Of a stretch of 64,000 nt of DNA, positions 46,950-60,536 are shown one piece after another. Within the stretch, counting starts at the first letter, position 1, and each line of letters begins with the position of its first letter. The notes beneath the pieces are model-generated. The model saw nothing but the letters and a program-made list of their open reading frames with translations, was not told the origin of the DNA and did no database searches. Location: assembly GCA_945910005.1 (NCBI GenBank), contig OX246749.1:22712197-22776196 (forward strand). Reading direction: 5' to 3'. The position numbers and the translations under genes are program-made. This stretch comes from Isoperla grammatica. Its lineage: Eukaryota > Arthropoda > Insecta > Plecoptera > Perlodidae.

Positions 46950-49900
46950 GACAACGCATGTTTCCTCGCTTGTGAAGGTGACTGTACTTGATAAACCCTG
47001 CGCTAAGTCAGTGACATGAGAGCAACTACATGCAACATATGAGGACAACGCATGTTCCCTCGCTGGGAAGGTGACTGTACTTGATAAACCCTGCGCTAAG
47101 TCAGTGACATGAGAGCAGCTACATGCAACATATGAAGACAACGCATGTTTCCTCGCTTGTGACGGTGACTGTACTTGATAAACCCTGCGCTATGTTAGTG
47201 ACATGAGAGCAACCACATGCAACATATGAAGACAACGCATGTTTCCTCGCTTTTGACGGTGACTGTACTTGATAAACCCTGCGCTAAGTCAGTGACATGA
47301 GAGCAACTACATGCAACATATGAAGACAACGCATGTTTCATCGCTTGTGAAGGTGACTGTACTTGATAAACCCTGCGCTAAGTCAGTGACATGAGAGCAA
47401 CTACATGCAACATATGAAGACAACGCATTGTGCCTCGCTTGTGAAGGTTACTGTACTTGATAAACCCTGCGCTAAGTCAGTGACATAAAAGCCAATTTTT
47501 GAACATATTACGACAACGCATGTTTTTCGCTTGTGAAGGTGACTGTACTTGATAAACCCTGCGCTAAGTCAGTGACATGAAAGCCACTTCTTAAACATAT
47601 GAGGACAACGCATGTTTCCTCGCTTGTGAAGGTGACTGTACTTGATAAAACCCTGCGCTAAGTCAGTGACATGAGAGCAACTACATGCAACATATGAGGA
47701 CAACGCATGTTTCCTCGCTTGTGAACGTGAGTGTACTTGATAAACCCTGCGCTAATTTTGTGAAATGAGAGCAACTTCATGCAACATATGAAGACAACGC
47801 ATGTTTCCTCGCTTGTGAAGGTGACTGTACTTGATAAACCCTGCGCTAAGTCAGTGAAATGAGAGCAACTACATGCATTATATGAAGACAACGCATGATT
47901 CCTCGCTTGTGACGGTGACTGTACTTGATAAACCCAGCGCTAAGTCAGTGATATAAAAGCAACTTCATGCAACACATGAAGACAACGCATGTTTCCTCGC
48001 TTGTGAAAGTGACTGTACTTGATAAACCCTGCGCTAAGTCAGTGACATGAAAGCAACTACATGCAACATATGAAGACAACGCATGTTTCCTCGCTTGTGA
48101 CGGTGACTGTACTTGATAAACCCTGCGCTAAGTCAGTGACATGAGAGCAACTACATGCATTTTATGAAGACAAGGCATGTTTCCTCGCTTGTGACGGTGA
48201 CTGTACTTGATAAACCCACCGCTAAGTCAGTGACATGAAAGCAACTACATGCAACATATAAAGACAACGCATGTTTCCTCGCTTGTGAAGGTGACTGTAC
48301 TTGATAAACCCTGCGCTAAGTCAGTGACATGAAAGCAACTACATGCAACACATGAAGACAACGCATGTTTCTTTGCTTGTGAAAGTGACTGTACTTGATA
48401 AACCCTGCGCGAAGTCAGTGACATGAAAGCAACTACATGCAACATATGAAGACAACGCATGTTTCCTAGCTTGTGACGGTGACTGTACTTGATAAACCTT
48501 GCGCTTAGTCAGTGACATGAGAGCAACTACATGCATTATATGAATACAAGGCATGTTTCCTCGCTTGTGACGGTGACTGTATTTAATAAACCCAGCGCTA
48601 AGTCAGTGACATGAAAGCAACTACATGCAACATATAAAGACAACGCATGTTTTCTAGCTTGTGAAGGTGACTGTACTTGATAAACCCTGCGCTAAGTCAG
48701 TGACATGAAAGCAACTACATGCAACATATGAAGACAACGCATGTTTCCTCGCTTGTGACGGTGACTGTACTTGATAAACCCTGCGCTAAGTCAGTGACAT
48801 GAAAGCAACTACATGCAACATATGAAGACAACGCATGTTTCCTCGCTTGTGAAAGTGACTGTACTTGATAAACCCTGCGCTAAGTCAGTGACATGAGAGC
48901 AACTACATGCATTATATGAAGACAAGGCATGTTTTCTCGATAGTGACGGTGACTGTACTTGATAAACCCAGCGCTAAGTCAGTGACATAAAAGCAACTAC
49001 ATGCAACATATAAAGACAACGCATGTTTTCTAGCTTGTGAAGGTGACTGTACTTGATAAACCCTGCGCTAAGTCAGTGACATGAAAGCAACTTCATGCAA
49101 CATATGAAGACAACGCATGTTTCCTCGCTTGTGACGGTGACTGTACTTGATAAACCCTGCGCTAAGTCAATGACATGAGAGCAACTACATGCAACATATG
49201 AAGACAACGAATGTTTCCTCGCTTGTGAAAGTGACTGTACTTGATAAACCCATCGCTAAGTCAGTGACATGAGAGCAACTACATGCAACATATGAAGACA
49301 ACGCATTTTTCCTCGCTTGTGACGGTGACTGTACTTGATAAACCCTGCGCTAAGTCAGTGACATGAGAGCAACTACATGCAACATATGAAGACAACGCAT
49401 GTTTCCTCGCTTGTGAAGGTGACTGTACTTGATAAACCCTGCGCTAAGTCAGTGACATGAGAGCAACTACATGCAACATATAAAGACAACGCATGTTTCC
49501 TCGCTTGTGACGGTGACTGTACGTGATAAACCCTGCGCTAAGTCAGTGACATGAGAGCAACTACATGCAACATATGAAGACAACGCATGTTTCCTCGCTT
49601 GTGACGGTGACTGTACTTGATAAACCCTGCGCTAAGTTAGTGACATGAGAGCAACTACATGCAACATATGAAGACAACGCATGTTTCCTACTTGTGACGG
49701 TGACTGTACGTGATAAACCCTGCGCTAAGTCAGTGACATGAGAGCAACTACTTGCAACATATGAAGACAACGCATGTTTCCTCGCTTGTGAAGGTGACTG
49801 TACTTGATAAACCCTGCGCTAAGTCAGTGACATGAGAGCAACTACATGCAACATATGAAGACAACGCATGTTTCCTCGCTTGTGAAGGTGACTGTACTTG

Positions 49901-52861
49901 ATAAACCCTGCACTAAGTCAGTGACATGAGAGCAACTACATGCAACATATGAAGACAACGCATGTTTCCTCGCTTGTGACGGTGACTGTACTTGATAAAC
50001 CCTGCGCTAAGTCAGTGACATGAGAGCAACTACATGCAACATATAAAGACAACGCATGTTTTCTCGCTTGTGAAGGTGACTGTACTTGATAAACCCTGCG
50101 CTAAGTCAATGACATGAGAGCAACTTTATGCAACATATGAAGACAACGCATGTATCCTCGCTTGTGACGGTGACTGTACTTGATAAACCCTGCGCTAAGT
50201 CAGTGACATGAGAGCAACTACATGAGACTAATGAAGACAACGCACTTTTCTTCGCTTGTGAAGGTGACTGTACTAGATAAACCCTGCGCTAAGTCATGAC
50301 AGAAGAGCAACTACATGCAACATATGAAGACAACGCATGTTTCCTCGCTTGTGACGGTGACTGTACTTGATAAACCCTTCGCTAAGTCAGTGACATGAGA
50401 GTAACTACATGCAACATATGAAGACAACGCATGTTTCCTCGCTTGTGAAGGTGACTGTACTTGATAAACCCTGCACTAAGTCAGTGACATAAGAGCAACT
50501 ACATGCAACATATGAAGACAACGCATGTTTCCTCGCTTGTGATGGTGACTGTACTTGATAAACCCTGCGCTAAGTCAGTGACATGAGAGCAACTACATGC
50601 AACATATGAAGACAACGCATGTTTCCTCGCTTGTGAAGGTGACTGTACTTGATAAACCCTGCGCTAAGTCAGTAACATGAGAGCAACTACATGCAACATA
50701 TGAAGACAACGCATGTTTCCTCGCTTGTGATGGTGACTGTACTTGATAAACCCTGCTCTAAGTCAGTGACATGAGAGCAACTACATGCAACATATGAGGA
50801 CAACGCATGTTTCCTCGCTTGTGAAGGTGACTGTACTTGATAAACTCTGCGCTAAGTCTGTAAAATGAGAGCAACTTCATGCAACATATGAAGACAACGC
50901 ATGTTTCCTCGCTTGTGAAGGTGACTGTACTTGATAAACCCTGCGCTAAGTCAGTGACATGAGAGCAACTACATGCAACATATGAAGACAACGCATGTTT
51001 CCTCGCTTGTGACGGTGACTGTACTTGATAAACCCTGCGCTAAGTCAGTGACATGAGAGCAACTTCATGCAACATATTAGGACAACGCATGTTCCCTCGC
51101 TGGGAAGGTGACTGTACTTGATAAACCCTGCGCTAAGTCAGTGACATGAGAGCAACTACATGCAACATATGAAGACAACATATGTTTCCTCGCTTGTGAC
51201 GGTGACTGTACTTGATAAACCCTGCGCTATGTCAGTGACATGAGAGCAACTACATGCAACATATGAGGACAACGCATGTTTCCTCGCTTGTGAAGGTTAC
51301 TGTACTTGATAAACCCTGCGCTAAGTCAGTGACATGAAAGCAACTTCTTGAACATATTAGGACAACGCATGTTTCCTCGCTTGTGAAGGTGACTGTACTT
51401 GATAAACCCTGCGCTAAGTCAGTGACATGAGAGCAACTACATGCAACATATGAAGACAACGCATGTTTCCTCGCTTGTGACGGTGACTGTACTTGATAAA
51501 CCCTGCGCTAAGTTAGTGACATGAGAGCAACTACATGCAACATATGAGGACAACGCATGTTTCCTCGCTTGTGACGGTGACTGTACTTGATAAACTCTGC
51601 GTTAAGTCAGTGCCATGAGAGCAACTTCATGCATTATATGAAGACAACGCATGTTTCCTCGCTTGTTACGGTGACTGTACTTGATAAACCCAGCGCTAAG
51701 TCAAAGACATGAGAGCAACTACATGCAACATATGAGGACAACGCATGTTTCCTCGCTTGTGACGGTGACTGTACTAGATAAACCCTGCGCTAAGTCATGA
51801 CATAAGAGCAACTACATGCAACATATGAAGACAACGCATGTTTCCTCGCTTGTGAAGGTGACTGTACTTGATAAACCCTGTGGTAAGTCAGTGACATGAG
51901 AGCAACTACATGCAACATATGAAGACAACGCATGTTTCCTCGCTTGTGAAGGTGACTGTACTTGATAAACCCTGCACTAAGTCAGTGACATGAGAGCAAC
52001 TACATGCAACATATGAAGACAACGCCTGTTTCCTCGCTTGTGACGGTGACTGTACTTGATAAACCCTGCGCTAAGTCAGTGACATGAGAGCAACTACATG
52101 CAACATATGAAGACAACGCATGTTTCCTCGCTTGTGAAGGTGACTGTACATGATAAACCCTGCGCTAAGTCAGTAACATGAGAGCAACTACATGCAACAT
52201 ATGAAGACAACGCATGTTTCCTCGCTTGTGAAGGTGACTGTACTTGATAAACCCTGCGCTAAGTCAGTGACATGAGAGCAACTACATGCAACATATGAGG
52301 ACAACGCATGTTTCCTCGCTTGTGAAGGTAACTGTACGTGATAAACCCTGCGCTAAGTCTGTGAAATGAGAGCAACTTCATGCAACATATGAAGACAACG
52401 CATGTTTTCTCGCTTGTGAAGGTGACTGTACTTGATAAACCCTGCGCTAAGTCAGTGACATGAGAGCAACTACATGCAACATATGAAGACAACGCATGTT
52501 TCCTCGCTTGTGACGGTGACTGTACTTGATAAACCTTGCGCTAAGTCAGTGACATGAGAGCAACTACATGCAACATATTAGGACAACGCATGTTCCCTCG
52601 CTGGGAAGGTAACTGTACTTGATAGACCCTGCGCTAAGTCAGTGACATGAGAGCAGCTACATGCAACATATGAAGACAACGCATGTTTCCTCGCTTGTGA
52701 CGGTGACTGTACTTGATAAACCCTGCGCTATGTCAGTGACATGAGAGCAACTACATGCAACATATGAGGACAACGCATGTTTCCTCGCTTGTGAAGGTTA
52801 CTGTACTTGATAAACCCTGCGCTAAGTCAGTGACATGAAAGCAACTTCTTAAACATATTAG
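46950..52861 (+). repeat. 5,912-bp tandem segmental duplication, copy B
   Basis: Near-identical second copy. The left junction joins a GTTCCCTCGCTGGGAAGG monomer (47,045) to a monomer after AACTTCTTAAACATATTAG (46,949). This adjacency is absent from the other HOR copies. The match to copy A persists to about 52,952, where copy B runs on into normal HOR (GAAGACAACGCATG) and copy A has instead the start of copy B. The length is 62.9 monomer lengths because of short variant monomers. Confidence 0.88.
47875..49202 (+). repeat. Local 376-bp four-monomer repeat, second occurrence
   Basis: Same sub-array as at 41,963-43,290, shifted by 5,912 bp, with GACAAGGCATG monomers at about 48,157, 48,533 and 48,909. 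It was carried by the larger duplication; no independent expansion is seen. Confidence 0.8.
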
Positions 52862-55561
52862 GACAACGCATGTTTCCTCGCTTGTGAAGGTGACTGTACT
52901 TGATAAACCCTGCGCTAAGTCAGTGACATGAGAGCAACTACATGCAACATATGAAGACAACGCATGTTTCCTCGCTTGTGACGGTGACTGTACTTGATAA
53001 ACCCTTCGCTAAGTTAGTGACATAAGAGCAACTACATGCAACATATGAGGACAACGCATGTTTCCTCGCTTGTGACGGTGACTGTACTTGATAAACTCTG
53101 CGTTAAGTCAGTGCCATGAGAGCAATGTATGTTTCCTCGCTTGTGACGGTGACTGTACTTGATAAACCCTGCGCTATGTCAGTGACACGAGAGCAACTAC
53201 ATGCAACATATGAGGACAACGCATGTTTCCTCGCTTGTGAAGGTTACTGTACTTGATAAACCCTGCGCTAAGTCAGTGACATGAAAGCAACTTCTTGAAC
53301 ATATTAGGACAACGCATGTTTCCTCGCTTGTGAAGGTGAATGTACTTGATAAACCCTGCGCTAAGTCAGTGACATGAGAGCAACTACATGCAACATATGA
53401 AGACAACGCATGTTTCCTCGCTTGTGACGGTGACTGTACTTGATAAACCCTGCGCTAAGTCATGACATAAGAGCAACTACATGCAACATATGAAGACAAC
53501 GCATGTTTCCTCGCTTGTGAAGGTGACTGTACTTGATAAACCCTGCGGTAAGTCAGTGACATGAGAGCAACTACATGCAACATATGAAGACAACGCATGT
53601 TTTCTCGCTTGTGAAGGTGACTGTACTTGATAAACCCTGCACTAAGTCAGTAACATGAGAGCAACTACATGCAACATATGAAGACAACGCATGTTTCCTC
53701 GCTTGTGACGGTGACTGTACTTGATAAACCCTGCGCTAAGTCAGTGACATGAGAGCAACTACATGCAACATATGAAGACAACGCATGTTTCCTCGCTTGT
53801 GAAGGTGACTGTACATGATAAACCCTGCGCTAAGTCAGTGACATGAGAGCAACTACATGCAACATATTAGGACAACGCATGTTACCTCGCTGGGAAGGTG
53901 ACTGTACTTGATAAACCCTGCGCTATGTCAGTGACATGAGAGCAACTACATGCGACATATGAAGACAACGCATGTTCCCTCGCTTGTGACGGTGACTGTA
54001 CATGATAAACCCTGCGCTAAGTCAGTGACATGAGAGCAACTATATGCAACATATGAGGACAACGCATGTTTCCTCGCTTGTGAAGGTGACTGTACTTGAT
54101 AAACCCTGCACTAAGTCAGTGACATGAGAGCAACTACATGCAACATATGAGGACAACGCATGTTTCCTCGCTTGTTACGGTGACTGTACTTGATAAACCC
54201 TGCGTTTAGTCAGTGACATGAGAGCAACTACAAGGAACATATGAAGCCAACTCATGTTTCCTCGCTTGTGAAGGTGACTGTACTTGATAAACCCTGCGCT
54301 GAATCAGTGACATGAAAGCCACTTCTTGAACATATTAGGACAACGCATGTTTCCTCGCTTGTGAAGGTGACTGTACTTGATAAACCCTGCGCTAAGTCAG
54401 TGACATGAGAGCAACTACATGCAACATATGAAGACAACGCATGTTTCCTCGCTTGTGACGGTGACTGTACTTGATAAACCCTGCGCTAAGTTAGTGACAT
54501 GAGAGCAATTACATGCAACATATGAGGACAACGCATGTTTCCTCGCTTGTTACGGTGACTGTACTTGATAAACCCTGCGTTTAGTCAGTGACATGAGAGC
54601 AACTACATGCAACATATGAGGACAACGCATGTTTCCTCGCTTGTTACGGTGACTGTACTTGATAAACCGTTCGTTTAGTCAGTGACATGAGAGCAACTAC
54701 AAGCAACATATGAAGACAACTCATGTTTCCTCGCTTGTGAAGGTGACTGTACTTGATAAACCCTGCGCTAAATCAGTGACATGAAAGCCACTTCTTGAAC
54801 ATATTAGGACAACGCATGTTTTTCGCTTGTGAAGGTGACTGTACTTGATAAACCCTGCGCTAAGTCAGTGACATGAAAGCCACTTCTTAAACATATGAGG
54901 ACAACGCATGTTTCCTCGCTTGTGAAGGTGACTGTACTTGATAAACCCTGCGCTAAGTCAGTAACATGAGAGCAACTTCATGCAACATATGAAGACAACG
55001 CATGTTTCCTCGCTTGTGATGGTGACTGTGCTTGATAAACCCTGCGCTAAGTCAGTGACATTAGAGCAACTACATGCAACATATGAGGACAACGCATGTT
55101 TCCTCGCTTGTGAAGGTGACTGTACTTGATAAACCCTGCGCTAAGTCTGTGACATGAGAGCAACTACATGCAACATATGAAGACAACGCATGTTTCCTCG
55201 CTTGTGACGGTGACTGTACTTAATAAACCCTGCGCTAAGTCAGTGACATGAGAGCAACTACATGCAACATATTAGGACAACGCATGTTCCCTCGCTGGGA
55301 GGTGACTGTACTTGATAAACCCTGCGCTAAGTCAGTGACATGAGAGCAACTACATGCAACATATGAAGACAACGAATGTTTCGTCGCTTGTGACGGTGAC
55401 TGTACTTGATAAACCCTGCGCTATGTCAGTGACATGAGAGCAACTACATGCAACATATGAGGACAACGCATGTTTCCTCGCTTGTTACGGTGACTGTACT
55501 TGATAAACCCTGCGCTTAGTCAGTGACATGAGAGCAACTACAAGCAACATATGAAGACAAC
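49203..55561 (+). repeat. Higher-order repeat copy 5 (partial, from the landmark monomer)
   Basis: From GACAACGAATG at 49,203 to the ACTCATG monomer before 55,562, the order and length (6,359 bp) equal those of copy 1 from 4,020 to 10,378. Its first part overlaps copy B of the 5,912-bp duplication. It retains the 1,501-bp internal duplication, the truncated 71-bp monomer near 53,121 and the GCATGTTTTTCGC monomer near 54,826. It belongs to the copy-1 lineage (TATAAAGAC near 50,042). Confidence 0.85.
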
Positions 55562-55846
55562 TCATGTTTCCTCGCTTGTGAAGGTGACTGTACTTGATAA
55601 ACCCTGCGCTAAGTCAGTGACATGAAAGCCACTTCTTGAACATATTAGGACAACGCATGTTTCCTCGCTTGTGAAGGTAACTGTACTTGATAAACCCTGC
55701 GCTAAGTCAGTGACATGAGAGCAACTACATGCAACATATGAAGACAACGCATGTTTCCTCGCTTGTGACGGTGACTGTACTTGATAAACCCTGCGCTAAG
55801 TTAGTGACATGAGAGCAACTACATGCAACATATGAAGACAACGCAT

Positions 55847-58285
55847 GTTTCCTCGCTTGTGACGGTGACTGTACTTGATAAACCCTGCGCTAAGTCAGTG
55901 ACATGAGAGCAACTTCATGCATTATATGAAGACAACGCATGTTTCCTCGCTTGTGACGGTGACTGTACTTGATTAACCCAGCGCTAAGTCAATGACATGA
56001 AAGCAACTACATGCAACATATGAAGACAACGCATGTTTCCTCGCTTGTGAAGGTGACTGTACTTGATAAACCCTGCACTAAGTCAGTGACATGAGAGCAA
56101 CTACATGCAACATATGAAGACAACGCATGTTTCCTCGCTTGTGACGGTGACTGTACTTGATAAACCCTGCGCTAAGTCAGTGACATGAGAGCAACTACAT
56201 GCAACATATGAAGACAACGCATGTTTTCTCGCTTGTGAAGGTGACTGTACTTGATAAACACTGCGCTAAGTCAATGACATGAGAGCAACTACATGCAACA
56301 TATGAAGACAACGCATGTATCCTCGCTTGTGACGGTGACTGTACTTGATAAACCCTGCGCTAAGTCAGTGACATGAGAGCAACTACATGAGACTAATGAA
56401 GACAACGCATGTTTCTTCGCTTGTGAAGGTGACTGTACTAGATAAACCCTGCGCTAAGTCATGACATAAGAGCAACTACATGCAACATATGAAGACAACG
56501 CATGTTTCCTCGCTTGTGACGGTGACTGTACTTGATAAACCCTTCGCTAAGTCAGTGACATGAGAGTAACTACATGCAACATATGAAGACAACGCATGTT
56601 TCCTCGCTTGTGAAGGTGACTGTACTTGATAAACCCAGCGCTAAGTCAGTGACATGAGAGCAACTACATGCAACATATGAGGACAACGCATGTTTCCTCG
56701 CTTGTGAAGGTGACTGTACTTGATAAACTTTGCGCTAAGTCTCTTAAATGAGAGCAACTTCATGCAACATATGAAGACAACGCATGTTTCCTCGCTTGTG
56801 AAGGTGACTGTACTCGATAAACCCTGCGCTAAGTCAGTGACATGAGAGCAACTACATGCAACATATGAAGACAACGCATGTTTCCTCGCTTGTGACGGTG
56901 ACTGTTCTTGATAAACCCTGCGCTAAGTCAGTGACATGAGAGCAACTACATGCAACATATTAGGACAACGCATGTTCCCTCGCTGGGAAGGTGACTGTAC
57001 TTGATAAACCCTGCGCTAAGTCAGTGACATGAGAGCAACTACATGCAACATATGAAGACAACGCATGTTTCCTCGCTTGTGACGGTGACTGTACTTGATA
57101 AACCCTGCGCTATGTCAGTGACATGAGAGCAACTACATGCAACATATGAGGACAACGCATGTTTCTTCGCTTGTTACGGTGACTGTACTTGATAAACCCT
57201 GCGTTTAGTCAGTGACATGAGAGCAACTACAAGCAACATATGAAGACAACTCATGTTTCCTCGCTTGTGAAGGTGACTGTACTTGATAAACCCTGCGCTA
57301 AGTCAGTGACATGAAAGCCACTTCTTGAACATATTAGGACAACGCATGTTTCCTTGCTTGTGAAGGTGACTGTACTTGATAAACCCTGCGCTAAGTCAGT
57401 GACATGAGAGCAACTACATGCAACAAATGAAGACAACGCATGTTTCCTACTTGTGACGGTGACTGTACGTGATAAACCCTGCGCTAAGTCAGTGACATGA
57501 GAGCAACTACATGCAACATATGAAGACAACGCATGTTTCCTCGCTTGTGAAGGTGACTGTACTTGATAAACCCTGCGCTAAGTCAGTGACATAAGAGCAA
57601 CTACATGCAACATATGAAGACAACGCATGTTTCCTCGCTTGTGAAGGTGACTGTACTTGATAAACCCTGCACTAAGTCAGTGACATGAGAGCAACTACAT
57701 GCAACATATGAAGAAAACGCATGTTTTCTCGCTTCTGACGGTGACTGTACTTGATAAACCCTGCGCTAAGTCAGTAACATGAGAGCAACTACATGCAACA
57801 TATGAACACAACGCATGTTTTCTCGCTTGTGAAGGTGACTGTACTTGATAAACCCTGCGCTAAGTCAGTGACATGAGAGGAACTACATGCAACATATGAA
57901 GACAACGCATGTTTCCTCGCTTGTGACGGTGACTGTACGTGATAAACCCTGCGCTAAGTCAGTGACATGAGAGCAACTACATGCAACATATGAAGACAAC
58001 GCATGTTTCCTCGCTTGTGAAGGTGACGGTACTTGATAAACCCTGCGCTAAGTCAGTGACATGAGAGAGACTACATGCAACATATGAAGACAACGCATGT
58101 TTCCTCGCTTGTGAAAGTGACTGTACTTGATAAACCCTGCGCTAAACAGTGACATGAGAGCAACTACATGCAACATATGAAGACAACGCATGTTTCCTCG
58201 CTTGTGACGGTGACTGTACTAGATAAACCCTGCGCTAAGTCAGTGACATGAGAGCAACTACATGCAACATATGAAGACAACGCAT
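55847..58285 (+). repeat. Internal tandem duplication, copy A (2,439 bp)
   Basis: Starts at the GACGG monomer that precedes CTTCATGCATTATATG (55,917). It ends after the TACTAGAT monomer (58,210), where the sequence jumps back to the same starting monomer instead of going on to the CTCGATTGTG monomer. Copy B follows directly. Confidence 0.82.
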
Positions 58286-60536
58286 GTTTCCTCGCTTGTG
58301 ACGGTGACTGTACTTGATAAACCCTGCGCTAAGTCAGTGACATGAGAGCAACTTCATGCATTATATGAAGACAACGCATGTTTCCTCGCTTGTGACGGTG
58401 ACTGTACTTGATTAACCCAGCGCTAAGTCAATGACATGAAAGCAACTACATGCAACATATGAAGACAACGCATGTTTTCTCGCTTGTGAAGGTGACTGTA
58501 CTTGATAAACACTGCGCTAAGTCAATGACATGAGAGCAACTACATGCAACATATGAAGACAACGCATGTATCCTCGCTTGTGACGGTGACTGTACTTGAT
58601 AAACCCTGCGCTAAGTCAGTGACATGAGAGCAACTACATGAGACTAATGAAGACAACGCATGTTTCTTCGCTTGTGAAGGTGACTGTACTAGATAAACCC
58701 TGCGCTAAGTCATGACATAAGAGCAACTACATGCAACATATGAAGACAACGCATGTTTCCTCGCTTGTGACGGTGACTGTACTTGATAAACCCTTCGCTA
58801 AGTCAGTGACATGAGAGTAACTACATGCAACATATGAAGACAACGCATGTTTCCTCGCTTGTGAAGGTGACTGTACTTGATAAACCCAGCGCTAAGTCAG
58901 TGACATGAGAGCAACTACATGCAACATATGAGGACAACGCATGTTTCCTCGCTTGTGAAGGTGACTGTACTTGATAAACTTTGCGCTAAGTCTCTTAAAT
59001 GAGAGCAACTTCATGCAACATATGAAGACAACGCATGTTTCCTCGCTTGTGAAGGTGACTGTACTCGATAAACCCTGCGCTAAGTCAGTGACATGAGAGC
59101 AACTACATGCAACATATGAAGACAACGCATGTTTCCTCGCTTGTGACGGTGACTGTTCTTGATAAACCCTGCGCTAAGTCAGTGACATGAGAGCAACTAC
59201 ATGCAACATATTAGGACAACGCATGTTCCCTCGCTGGGAAGGTGACTGTACTTGATAAACCCTGCGCTAAGTCAGTGACATGAGAGCAACTACATGCAAC
59301 ATATGAAGACAACGCATGTTTCCTCGCTTGTGACGGTGACTGTACTTGATAAACCCTGCGCTATGTCAGTGACATGAGAGCAACTACATGCAACATATGA
59401 GGACAACGCATGTTTCTTCGCTTGTTACGGTGACTGTACTTGATAAACCCTGCGTTTAGTCAGTGACATGAGAGCAACTACAAGCAACATATGAAGACAA
59501 CTCATGTTTCCTCGCTTGTGAAGGTGACTGTACTTGATAAACCCTGCGCTAAGTCAGTGACATGAAAGCCACTTCTTGAACATATTAGGACAACGCATGT
59601 TTCCTCGCTTGTGAAGGTGACTGTACTTGATAAACCCTGCGCTAAGTCAGTGACATGAGAGCAACTACATGCAACAAATGAAGACAACGCATGTTTCCTA
59701 CTTGTGACGGTGACTGTACGTGATAAACCCTGCGCTAAGTCAGTGACATGAGAGCAACTACATGCAACATATGAAGACAACGCATGTTTCCTCGCTTGTG
59801 AAGGTGACTGTACTTGATAAACCCTGCGCTAAGTCAGTGACATAAGAGCAACTACATGCAACATATGAAGACAACGCATGTTTCCTCGCTTGTGAAGGTG
59901 ACTGTACTTGATAAACCCTGCACTAAGTCAGTGACATGAGAGCAACTACATGCAACATATGAAGAAAACGCATGTTTTCTCGCTTCTGACGGTGACTGTA
60001 CTTGATAAACCCTGCGCTAAGTCAGTAACATGAGAGCAACTACATGCAACATATGAACACAACGCATGTTTTCTCGCTTGTGAAGGTGACTGTACTTGAT
60101 AAACCCTGCGCTAAGTCAGTGACATGAGAGGAACTACATGCAACATATGAAGACAACGCATGTTTCCTCGCTTGTGACGGTGACTGTACGTGATAAACCC
60201 TGCGCTAAGTCAGTGACATGAGAGCAACTACATGCAACATATGAAGACAACGCATGTTTCCTCGCTTGTGAAGGTGACTGTACTTGATAAACCCTGCGCT
60301 AAGTCAGTGACATGAGAGAGACTACATGCAACATATGAAGACAACGCATGTTTCCTCGCTTGTGAAAGTGACTGTACTTGATAAACCCTGCGCTAAACAG
60401 TGACATGAGAGCAACTACATGCAACATATGAAGACAACGCATGTTTCCTCGCTTGTGACGGTGACTGTACTAGATAAACCCTGCGCTAAGTCAGTGACAT
60501 GAGAGCAACTACATGCAACATATGAAGACAACGCAT
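58286..60536 (+). repeat. Internal tandem duplication, copy B (2,251 bp)
   Basis: Repeats copy A (56,641 to 58,892 and 57,251 to 59,502, both 2,251 bp) but lacks two monomers (188 bp) between the GATTAACCCAGCGC monomer and the AAACACTGCGC monomer. At its right end it continues normally into the CTCGATTGTGAAGG monomer (60,541), as in copies 1-3. The 188-bp difference is another event of exactly two monomers. Confidence 0.82.
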
